DNA from: Pseudomonadota bacterium
Lineage (GTDB): Bacteria > Myxococcota > Polyangia > GCA-2747355 > JACKDQ01
Assembly: GCA_030591195.1 (NCBI GenBank)
Contig: JAUVBO010000022.1
Coordinates: 1 to 11,953, forward strand
Reading direction: 5' to 3'
Length of the DNA: 11,953 nucleotides
Positions 6,538 through 11,953 of the stretch are shown piece by piece. The notes under the pieces were generated by a model. It worked only from the letters and a program-made list of their open reading frames with translations, did not search any database and was not told where the DNA came from. The position numbers and the translations under genes are program-made. Each line of letters begins with the position of its first letter. Position 1 is the first letter of the stretch.

Positions 6538-6861
6538 CGACCGCAGGGCGTCGGCGAGCAGCTTCCAGCGGGCGCGCTGCTGCTCGGCGACGAGGATCTC
6601 GAAGAGCTGCTGGCCGAGCACTTCGCCGACGACCTCGACCTGCCCGGAGCCGGGTCGCCGGAGCCGGTGGCGTCCCCGATGGCGAGCGAGGCGCCGCCGG
6701 TGCGCGTGCGGCCCTCGAGCGAGGCCGAGGCCGTGCGCGAGGCCCTCGACGCCCACCGCGGCGATCCCGACGCTGCCGCCGAGGCGCTAGGCATCAGCCG
6801 CAGCCAGCTTTACCGCCGGGCCAAGAAGCACGGCATCCGTATCGCCGCCTACCGCGATTAG
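6538..6861 (+). pseudogene. Orphan Fis-type HTH tail of a sigma-54-dependent activator, 5' part lost
   Basis: The frame opens after TGA 6535-6537 and ends at TAG 6859-6861. It reads an acidic stretch (LLLGDEDLEELLAEHFADDLDLP) followed by a Fis-type helix-turn-helix: AEAVREALDAHRGDPDAAAEALGISRSQLYRRAKKHGI. This is the layout of the C-terminus of NtrC-type (bacterial enhancer-binding) regulators. Upstream there is no AAA+ domain, Walker box or GAFTGA motif. In another frame just before 6538, LALVDDRRASA could be the preceding piece, which would imply a frameshift. In-frame starts at GTG 6667 or ATG 6679 would give a 60-64 aa HTH protein, and GTG 6667 has GGAG three bases away. I prefer remnant over functional small regulator, but not strongly. 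Confidence 0.55.
6558..6581 (+). repeat. 24-bp exact direct repeat, copy 1
   Basis: Identical over 24 bp to 7289-7312 and in the same orientation. Here it lies in the orphan HTH tail, and after a 3-base indel a few more bases match. The other copy lies in the Rpn-family gene. Chance would rarely give this length in a 12-kb window. Its origin is unclear. Confidence 0.8.
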
Positions 6862-6887
6862 ACCGCTCATCGAGCTGTACGGTGGTA

Positions 6888-7898
6888 TCAGGCGGAGGGC
6901 GGCAGCAGTGCTTCGAAAGCGGTCAGGGACTCGGTGACCACGGCCAGGCGGAGCAGGCTGTCGAGGCGCGTGAGATCGTCGACGGCGTTGATCGCGACGA
7001 CCACGACCCCGGGCACGGCGCCGAAGCGGGCCTCGAGGGCCTGGATAACCGCGTCACGCTTGCCCTTGGCTTCGCCCTGCTTGAGGCCCTCTTGCTTGCC
7101 CTTCTCCAGGCCTTGGCGTTCCCAGTAGGTCAGGTGTGGCATGCCCTGCTCCTTCAGCTCACGGGTCACCGTAGCCCGGTGCTGGATCTCTAGCGCTTCC
7201 GGCAGCGCCATCAGCCCGTCGAGGAAGCGATACAGCTCGAGTATATCATCGCGGTCCCACCACCGCCGAAACAGCAGCCGCGCCACGTGCAGCTTCCAGC
7301 GGGCGCGCTGCTCGGGCAGCCTGCGGGTCTGCTGCGTCTTGAGGTGGGCCATCACCACGGCGGCAAACGGGTTGTCGCTCGCCTCGAGCTCGCCCGGGTC
7401 CAGGTCGAGCAGCTTGATCGTCGGGAAGGCCAGCTTCAGCTCGCAGCCCCACTGGCCATGCTCGTAGTCGGCCGGTCGCCAGGTCGAGCTCTCGTCGGCG
7501 AGCACCGCCACGCTGACCGGCACCTGGTCGTAGCGATCGAAGATCCGGTAGTGGTAGCGGAACATCCGCTCGGCGAAGGTCGCGTCGCGCTGGGCCTGGA
7601 CCTCGACATGTACCAGCACCCAGCACTCCTCGCCCGAGAGGCGCCGGAGCTTGATCAGCCGGTCGACGACGCCCTTGGGCGACTGCGCGCTCGGCGCGAG
7701 CGCCAGCAGCTCGGACTCGAGCGACTCTGGGGCGACGCGCCAGTCGATGCCGCGGTGGATCGCCGGAAAGAGCAGCGCGAAGAAGTCCTCGGTGAAGCGA
7801 TCGATCACTGCCTTCCACGCGCTGTCGTAGTCGTCGCTGGGCGGGTCGTCGTCGGCCTTGGCCTGGATGCCGTGGCCTCGTGCGGTCTCGTCGGTCAC
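6888..7898 (-). CDS. Rpn family PD-(D/E)XK nuclease / putative transposase
   Basis: 336 residues from GTG 7898; the longer frame to 8309 overlaps another gene and is compositionally odd there. GGAGG lies only two bases before this GTG, so the exact start is uncertain, but family members begin near YDSAWKAVIDRFTEDFFALLFP. Core nuclease motif: VVDRLIKLRR followed by VLVHVEVQAQ, the D...E-x-Q of the Rpn/YhgA-like subset of PD-(D/E)XK enzymes, then FAERMFRYHYRI. The C-terminus has the Lys/Glu/Gly repeat EKGKQEGLKQGEAKGKRDAV and a terminal helical segment (LEARFG...LLRLAVVTESLTAF) typical of DUF4351-like tails. Family knowledge: Rpn proteins are DNA-cleaving and stimulate RecA-independent recombination in E. 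coli; they are widespread in high-copy sets in myxobacteria and cyanobacteria. It stands alone. Confidence 0.85.
   Translation of the reverse strand: MTDETARGHGIQAKADDDPPSDDYDSAWKAVIDRFTEDFFALLFPAIHRGIDWRVAPESLESELLALAPSAQSPKGVVDRLIKLRRLSGEECWVLVHVEVQAQRDATFAERMFRYHYRIFDRYDQVPVSVAVLADESSTWRPADYEHGQWGCELKLAFPTIKLLDLDPGELEASDNPFAAVVMAHLKTQQTRRLPEQRARWKLHVARLLFRRWWDRDDILELYRFLDGLMALPEALEIQHRATVTRELKEQGMPHLTYWERQGLEKGKQEGLKQGEAKGKRDAVIQALEARFGAVPGVVVVAINAVDDLTRLDSLLRLAVVTESLTAFEALLPPSA
7289..7312 (+). repeat. 24-bp exact direct repeat, copy 2
   Basis: Identical to 6558-6581. On the opposite strand it encodes EQRARWKL of the Rpn-family protein; the other copy read on the minus strand gives EQQRARWKL, a near-identical peptide. 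That suggests copy 1 may derive from an Rpn gene, though the similarity does not extend far. Confidence 0.8.
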
Positions 7899-7977
7899 GA
7901 CCTCCGTTGAGCAAGGCGCGGGCCAGCTTTGCGAGTGTGCGATTCCACCTGGTTGTGGGAGTCGGGCCGCCAGGCAT

Positions 7978-8011
7978 CCGGTGAGCCGGTTCGGGCTTCG
8001 CCGGTATCCGG
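7978..8011. repeat. CCGG-rich inverted-repeat cluster in intergenic region
   Basis: Four CCGG motifs (7978, 7986, 8001, 8008) separated by 4, 11 and 3 bases can pair as nested stems. It lies between the divergent starts of the Rpn gene and the small exported protein. Function unknown; could be an operator or simply GC-rich chance. Confidence 0.3.
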
Positions 8012-8063
8012 ACGCCGCGTCACTTGAGGGCGTCGCGGGGCTGCCCAGGGCGCCGTCGCCCGG

Positions 8064-8069
8064 TATAGT
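8064..8069 (+). promoter_or_regulatory. -10 box of small exported protein gene, leaderless type
   Basis: TATAGT, then exactly six bases before ATG 8076; no ribosome site is present. The -35 position (CTGCCC at 17 bp) is poor. The arrangement matches the two other leaderless-type starts in this window. Confidence 0.5.
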
Positions 8070-8075
8070 TGCCCG

Positions 8076-8609
8076 ATGAGCAGAAGACTCGCGCATACCG
8101 TCCTCGTCCTTGCCCTGACCTTGTTCGTCGCCTTGCCGGCCTTGGCGAAGACCGCTGCCTCGCCGCCCCTGCGGGCCGCGGCGCTCAAGAGCCAGCTGAG
8201 CAAGTCGTCTGACCCGTGCGCCGGGGTCAGGGCGAGCTACGCCGACGGATCGGGCTTTCACGGCTGGACCCACGTCAACCTCGCTGACGGGAAGGTGCAG
8301 ATCTCCCACACCAAGCGCGGTCAGCGGCCGGGGCAGGGGCTGAGCTTGACCGGCAAGGTCCTGGTCGCCGAGTGCAAGGCGCTGCTGCGCGCCACCCTCG
8401 CTGGCAAGCTCTGGACCGTACGCAGCAAGCGGAAGGTTGGCGTCCCCGACGAGACGCGCCCCTCGCTGAGCGTCGCGATCGACGGCCGGGGCTCGATAAA
8501 CGTCACGGTCTGGGCCGGGGAAGCGCGCAAGAGCCGCGGCTTTGCCCGGGTGCAGCAGGTCATGCTGGCCATCGCCAAGCGGATCAGCGGTGGCAAGGTG
8601 ACCTACTGA
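8076..8609 (+). CDS. Small exported protein of unknown function
   Basis: 177 residues from ATG 8076, which has no Shine-Dalgarno but a TATAGT box six bases upstream. Signal peptide about 1-24 (RRLAHTVLVLALTLFVALPALA, cut before KTAAS). The mature part is basic, with two cysteines (DPCAGV, AECKAL) and a conserved-looking stretch LWTVRSKRKVGVPDETRPSLSVAID, which I recall as a recurring pattern (W-x-L...G-x-PDE-x-RP) in myxobacterial hypothetical exported proteins. No catalytic motif. Predicted periplasmic or secreted. It is convergent with the large lipoprotein gene, 27 bp away. Confidence 0.85.
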   Translation: MSRRLAHTVLVLALTLFVALPALAKTAASPPLRAAALKSQLSKSSDPCAGVRASYADGSGFHGWTHVNLADGKVQISHTKRGQRPGQGLSLTGKVLVAECKALLRATLAGKLWTVRSKRKVGVPDETRPSLSVAIDGRGSINVTVWAGEARKSRGFARVQQVMLAIAKRISGGKVTY

Positions 8610-8636
8610 GCTGACGGTCGCGCCACCGGGCCCGGG

Positions 8637-10349
8637 CTAGAGCGGGATCGACAGGGTGCTCGACTTGCTGCCACCTGGGTTGACGAAGCTGACCTGCATC
8701 GCGCCGGTGCAGACCGCGGGGACGGGGAGCGAGACCTCGTAGACCTCGGACGGGTCGGGCACGTCGGCGTCGCTGAGCCACGAGGCGGCGTAGTGCACGG
8801 CGAGGCCCGAGCCCTGGTTGAAGCTCAGGGTCTGGGTTCCCGACGCGGTCGGGCAGCTGACCTCGATCGCGCCGGCGGGCAGCAGCCGGTAGCCGCGGAG
8901 GATCACGTGGCTGTTGTAGTTGAAGCCGTGAAACGGAAACGGCCGCGTGATGTAGGCCTGGCCGAGGGCCGTGCGGTCGGGGTCGCAGGCGTCGCTGCCG
9001 AGCTTGCTGGCGCGGAAGTTGTGGGCGTGGATCCACTGGGAGAATCCCCCGACGTAGCGGCCGACCTCGCGCACCTGATCGCCGATGCGCGCGATCGTCG
9101 CCGGCCGCGAGCCGCCGGGCGCCGAGGTGCAGGGGGCGTTGGGCCAGGCGTAGGTCTCGAGGTCGACCCAGAGCACCTCGCGGTCGGCGGCGGCCAGCGC
9201 GCTCCACATCGCGGCGAAGTAGCTCTTGACGTTGTTCAGCGTCGTGAAGCCCTCGGCGGCCTTGGGCACGCCGTCCTGGACCATGATCCGGTCGAGCCCG
9301 CCGACTGCCTTGGCCTTGTCGAAGACACAGCGCAGCCGGGCGCCGATGGTCGCCGCGCTCTGGCCGGCCACCGCGAGGTAGGGGGCGATGGTGATCAGGC
9401 CGCCGCCGCGGCTGTTGAGCTGGGCCCGCAGCCCCGTCCGGCCGTAGGCCCCGCCGATCAGCTGGGCGTAGAAGTCGCCGGCCTCGGTGCAGAGGTTCTG
9501 CCCGAGGTTCATCTCGCCCGGCAGGTAGAACCCCGCAAACGCCGGCGAGCCGCCGACCTGCTTGATCACCTCGGCGGCGAGGTCGAGGGTGTGCTCGACG
9601 AACGGCTGTCGCCGGCTCGCGTTGAGCCAGACTTCCCAGTCGTAGCCGCCGTCGACAACCAGGCCAGCGAGGCCGACGATCACCTTGATGCCCGCCTTGG
9701 CGGCGAGGGCCAGGTGCCGCGAGAGGACCGAGCTGCTGCCCGTGACCTTGTAGTAGGCGTCCTGCACGCCGGTGACGGTGAAGCTGCTGCCGCTCTTCTT
9801 CCACAGCTGGGCGCCGATGTTGACCGGGATGAACTCCTCGTAGCCCATCTCGCGCATCGACAGCAGCAGGGCGGCGAGCTCCGCCTCGCTCGAGGGAAAG
9901 TAGGCGCCGAAGGTCGACCGCAGCGGCCCGCACGGCCGGCCGCTGTCGCAGGATCGGTAGCGACAGTCGGTGCCGCAGGCCTCTCGCCCTGTGCCGTTTA
10001 GGGCCCCCTCGTCGCACTCCTCGACGTACCAGCCCTTGGCCGCGTCAAAGGTCCGGTCGGCCACGCCGTCACCGCACGCCTTTGGCGGTGGCTGGACCGG
10101 TCCGTCACTCGGTGGCGGCTCGCTGTCGCTGGCGACCGCGCTGTCGCTCGCAGCCGGCCCGTCGCCCGCTGTCGGCCCATCACCCTGGGGCCGCGGAACA
10201 TCGGCGGCGGGTCCGTCGGGCAAGGTGGCATCGGTCGGCCGCGGGGCGTCGGTGGCCCCGTCAGCGCCGCTGCTGCCGCCGACGGTGCCGCTGCAGGCGG
10301 TCAACAACCACGCGGTGGCCAGGAGTCCGGCGCGCAGGAACCAGGTCAT
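8637..10349 (-). CDS. Lipoprotein with Myxococcus Cys-rich repeat and DUF4434-like barrel
   Basis: 570 residues from ATG 10349, preceded by GAGG at five bases (in-frame GTG 10355 is the other option). Lipoprotein signal 1-19, lipobox LTAC, Cys19. Residues 20-90 are an Asp/Gly/Pro/Ala spacer with repeated DGP. Residues about 91-140 form a Cys cluster (ACGDGVADRTF..., EECDEG, REACGTDCRYRSC) matching the Myxococcus disulfide-repeat type. From about 145 the sequence resembles the DUF4434 glycosidase-like TIM barrel: GAYFPSSEAELAALLLSMREMGYEEFIPV, KAGIKVIVGL, and AFAGFYLPGEMNLG (274-282, with a Glu as in the family's Y-x-P-x-E motif), then EVLWVDLETYAW. The end (about 480-570) is a beta-rich region without known motif. 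Probably surface-bound; a carbohydrate-acting role is inferred from fold only. A decayed EEP-type gene lies directly upstream and may once have been its operon partner. Confidence 0.9.
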   Translation of the reverse strand: MTWFLRAGLLATAWLLTACSGTVGGSSGADGATDAPRPTDATLPDGPAADVPRPQGDGPTAGDGPAASDSAVASDSEPPPSDGPVQPPPKACGDGVADRTFDAAKGWYVEECDEGALNGTGREACGTDCRYRSCDSGRPCGPLRSTFGAYFPSSEAELAALLLSMREMGYEEFIPVNIGAQLWKKSGSSFTVTGVQDAYYKVTGSSSVLSRHLALAAKAGIKVIVGLAGLVVDGGYDWEVWLNASRRQPFVEHTLDLAAEVIKQVGGSPAFAGFYLPGEMNLGQNLCTEAGDFYAQLIGGAYGRTGLRAQLNSRGGGLITIAPYLAVAGQSAATIGARLRCVFDKAKAVGGLDRIMVQDGVPKAAEGFTTLNNVKSYFAAMWSALAAADREVLWVDLETYAWPNAPCTSAPGGSRPATIARIGDQVREVGRYVGGFSQWIHAHNFRASKLGSDACDPDRTALGQAYITRPFPFHGFNYNSHVILRGYRLLPAGAIEVSCPTASGTQTLSFNQGSGLAVHYAASWLSDADVPDPSEVYEVSLPVPAVCTGAMQVSFVNPGGSKSSTLSIPL

Positions 10350-10361
10350 TGGCACCTCATC

Positions 10362-10478
10362 TCATCGGGTGACATCGAAGTCGCATAGCACACCAGCGTG
10401 GTCCGAGGCGTAGAGATCGCCTGCCGGCTGGTCGAGGATCCGCTGGCACGACCTCACCGCGCTGGTGAAGCCGTCTGT
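10362..10478 (-). pseudogene. C-terminal remnant of an EEP-type phosphodiesterase/exonuclease
   Basis: 38 codons, preceded directly by TGA (10481-10479) and ending at TGA 10364-10362. It reads RILDQPAGDLYASDHAGVLCDF, the final motif of endonuclease/exonuclease/phosphatase (EEP) enzymes, where SDH holds the catalytic Asp-His. No start codon or earlier EEP part is visible upstream in any frame I read. Its stop is 13 bases before the DUF4434-like lipoprotein ATG, consistent with a former operon whose first gene was deleted. Family assignment rests on one motif. Confidence 0.55.
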
Positions 10479-10612
10479 TCACGATTGCATCGGCCATGTG
10501 AACCAATGGTCACGGGCGACTGGCGTAAGACCACGATTTGTTTGGGCTGGATCTTGGCCCAGTGGTTGCTTTAATCGGGGCTATCGGGGGCGTTGCCTCA
10601 CAGGAGATTCCG

Positions 10613-10876
10613 ATGAAGCAGACCGAGACCAACAGTCGCCGCAAAGCCCGTCACCTGGTCGCGATGATCGTTCTGCTCTTCGCGGCCGTGTTCATCTCCA
10701 CCGGCTGCGCGGTCCACGCCAGCCCCTACGGGGTGAGCGTCCAGAGCCGGGTGCGGCTGGCCCGCGTCGAGCCGCTGCCGCCGCCGCCCCCCGCGGTCCG
10801 GCACACCTGCACCAGCCAGCGGATGTGCAACATCTGGGGCGTCTGCACCACCCGCACCATCTGCGCCGGCCACTGA
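10613..10876 (+). CDS. Small Cys-rich lipoprotein (87 aa)
   Basis: From ATG 10613 with AGGAG seven bases upstream; an earlier in-frame start at 10538 lacks this. Lipoprotein signal 1-32: basic N-terminus (KQTETNSRRKARH), hydrophobic core (LVAMIVLLFAAVFIS), lipobox STGC, Cys32. The mature part is short: a Pro-rich run (EPLPPPPPAVR) then a Cys-rich end (HTCTSQRMCNIWGVCTTRTICAGH) with four cysteines spaced like two disulfides. No family recognised. The Cys-rich tail suggests binding or display at the outer membrane surface. The next frame starts 12 bp later. Confidence 0.85.
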   Translation: MKQTETNSRRKARHLVAMIVLLFAAVFISTGCAVHASPYGVSVQSRVRLARVEPLPPPPPAVRHTCTSQRMCNIWGVCTTRTICAGH

Positions 10877-10887
10877 TCGAGCCCACC

Positions 10888-11097
10888 ATGACGCGCGACC
10901 GATCGAGCATCACCGGACCCCATCGCCCCTGCACCCGGCGTGAGGGTCCCGGATCGGCGGGCGAGGTGAACCTCACCGTCGATGGCCGACCGGTGGCCAG
11001 CCGGCAGCAGATCACCGGCCCGCTGCAGCTGGTCGCCCGCCGGCGCACCGTCTCGGTGCCCTGCCTCTTTCCCTGGTGGTGCGGCTGCCGCCGCTGA
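10888..11097 (+). CDS. Possible small Cys/Trp-containing protein (69 aa)
   Basis: ATG 10888 starts 11 bases after the lipoprotein stop on the same strand, as in an operon. There is no clear ribosome site. The first 30 codons look random (basic, RR-rich), but the second half (VNLTVDGRPVASRQQITGPLQLVARRRTVSVPC, then FPWWCGCRR) has higher G/C at third positions and a possible beta-strand pattern. No family recognised. Could be a real co-transcribed peptide or a chance frame. Confidence 0.3.
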   Translation: MTRDRSSITGPHRPCTRREGPGSAGEVNLTVDGRPVASRQQITGPLQLVARRRTVSVPCLFPWWCGCRR

Positions 11098-11117
11098 GCC
11101 CTCGCGAGGTTCAGTGG

Positions 11118-11123
11118 TAGGCT
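11118..11123 (+). promoter_or_regulatory. -10 box of FHA protein gene, leaderless type
   Basis: TAGGCT lies exactly six bases before GTG 11130. No Shine-Dalgarno is close (GAGG at 11105-11109 is too far). The candidate -35 is weak. Confidence 0.4.
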
Positions 11124-11129
11124 CCAGTG

Positions 11130-11840
11130 GTGGACGTCACGGTCGGCATCCTTGCTCCTGGCATCGACTTCGATCTGCTCAACGCCGTCGCGATCAGCGC
11201 TGGGTATCGCGTCGTCGTTCCGCGCAACCTCGACCTGACCGGCGTCTGCGCCACCGTGGTGCACGCCTTTGCGCATCAGCGCACCGCGTGGCTGGAGGCG
11301 GCGCGCACCGCGAGCTGTCCGGTGGTGCTCTGCTCCGCTCCGGGCGCGGACGCGCCGATCCCGCGCCAGGGCCACACCGAGCCCTGCTGCACGTCGCGCG
11401 TGGTGGGCCTGACCGGCGATGGCTATGTGTGGCGCGAACGGTTGCTCGAAGAGGCCCTGCGCTACGCGCTCGCCGAAGATCGCGCGCAGCGCCTGAAGGG
11501 ACCATCGCGCCTGGTATTTCTCGGACATGGTGGGGCCGACCACACGCGCTCGGGTTGCGCACCATCGATCGGCGAGTCGTTCACCCTCGGCGCGGAGCCG
11601 ATCTTCATCGGCCGTGCGACCCAGTCGAGGGTGACCATCGGCTTCTCGACGAGCGTGGCGCGCGGGCACGCTCGGGTGAGCCGCGAGCCCAGCGGTCAGG
11701 TCGTGATCGAAGATCTCGGATCGACCAACGGCACCTATCTCCGCGGCAAGCCCATCAGCGGCCCCACCGTGCTCCAGCTGGGCGACGAGGTCGCCGTCGC
11801 CGGCTTCTTGCGGCTGCGACTCGATGGAGGTCTAGGCTAG
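11130..11840 (+). CDS. FHA-domain protein with uncharacterised N-terminal domain
   Basis: 236 residues from GTG 11130; the preceding GTG 11127 adds one residue. I chose 11130 because TAGGCT sits six bases upstream, as at two other leaderless-type starts. Residues 1-115 form an alpha/beta domain (VTVGILAPGIDFDLLNAVAISAGYRVVVP...CPVVLCSAPGA) that loosely resembles a receiver fold but lacks its acidic pocket and conserved Lys; I cannot name it. Residues about 150-234 are an FHA domain: IGR (160-162), ARGHARV, then GSTNGT (197-202). In the family the conserved Ser-Arg-x-His contacts phosphothreonine; here the Ser is Ala (VARGH), so phosphopeptide binding may be altered. FHA proteins usually read Ser/Thr kinase signalling, abundant in myxobacteria; no kinase is in view. 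Confidence 0.85.
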   Translation: MDVTVGILAPGIDFDLLNAVAISAGYRVVVPRNLDLTGVCATVVHAFAHQRTAWLEAARTASCPVVLCSAPGADAPIPRQGHTEPCCTSRVVGLTGDGYVWRERLLEEALRYALAEDRAQRLKGPSRLVFLGHGGADHTRSGCAPSIGESFTLGAEPIFIGRATQSRVTIGFSTSVARGHARVSREPSGQVVIEDLGSTNGTYLRGKPISGPTVLQLGDEVAVAGFLRLRLDGGLG

Positions 11841-11953
11841 CGGCTCGAGCGGGACGGTGCCTGCAGCACCGAGCACCTCACCCGCATCGCGCGAGGAGTC
11901 GCCACCGGAGGCCAGGGGCACGGCGTAGGGCTGAGGGTGGCCGGGTCGGTAGC
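11832..11953 (-). CDS. Possible C-terminal end of a leftward gene, 5' end outside window
   Basis: The frame reads 39 codons (YRPGHPQPYAVPLASGGDSS...) and ends at TAG 11834-11832, overlapping the FHA gene end by nine bases tail to tail. No recognisable domain in this fragment. Frame choice rests only on being open to the edge and on high G/C third positions. Confidence 0.35.
   Translation of the reverse strand, partial: YRPGHPQPYAVPLASGGDSSRDAGEVLGAAGTVPLEPLA

Noticed and set aside
7899..8309. N-terminal extension of the Rpn-family protein to ATG 8309
   Set aside because: It overlaps the exported-protein gene on the other strand, looks like random GC-rich translation, and family members start near YDSAWK.
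8626..8635. CCGGGCCCGG palindrome between convergent genes as terminator
   Set aside because: It has no loop and no T-run; a 10-bp GC palindrome is common in DNA of this composition.
8584..10017. Two long frames overlapping the DUF4434-like lipoprotein (8793-10001 plus strand, 8584-10017 minus strand)
   Set aside because: Arg/Pro/Ala- or Val/Gly/Ala-rich shadows caused by GC-rich DNA; no motif, and the real frame has a full signal-to-barrel layout.

Overview
The window is very GC-rich DNA (roughly 65-70 % by eye) with strong G/C third-position bias. It carries several lipoproteins with Asp/Gly/Pro-rich linkers, an ECF sigma factor with a TPR-like regulatory partner, and a Cys-rich repeat of the Myxococcus type. 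This combination points to a Myxococcota chromosome (myxobacteria or relatives). No plasmid or phage core genes, tRNA, rRNA or CRISPR array were seen.

Layout. 1-666 (-): 3'-truncated Y1/HUH transposase of the REP-associated type, with a 52-bp tandem hairpin array (775-1013) just upstream of its start. 1014-1233: no gene seen. 1234-2487 (-): lipoprotein with a predicted right-handed beta-helix. Back-to-back promoters at 2494-2560 separate it from a rightward group: exported protein (2582-3517), ECF sigma factor (3585-4163), membrane-anchored TPR-like partner overlapping it by ATGA (4160-5179), and probably a separately promoted lipoprotein (5260-6294). 6311-6436 (-): possible 41-aa membrane peptide. 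6538-6861 (+): orphan Fis-type helix-turn-helix tail, probably a decayed sigma-54 activator. 6888-7898 (-): Rpn-family PD-(D/E)XK nuclease. 8076-8609 (+): small exported protein. 8637-10349 (-): lipoprotein with a Cys-rich repeat and a DUF4434-like barrel; the last 38 codons of a phosphodiesterase-like (EEP) gene lie just upstream. 10613-10876 (+): small Cys-rich lipoprotein, then a doubtful 69-codon frame (10888-11097). 11130-11840 (+): FHA-domain protein. 11832-11953 (-): possible C-terminal end of a gene that continues outside.

How the genes relate. The exported protein, sigma factor and TPR-like protein look like an envelope-sensing regulatory unit; a 12-bp motif matching at 11 positions before the sigma gene and before the next lipoprotein could be its target site. 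The transposase and hairpin array form a likely REP/RAYT pair. The rest is mostly independent cell-surface genes. Several starts have no Shine-Dalgarno but a TANNNT box exactly six bases upstream, suggesting leaderless transcripts. All functions are read from sequence by eye; no database search was run.
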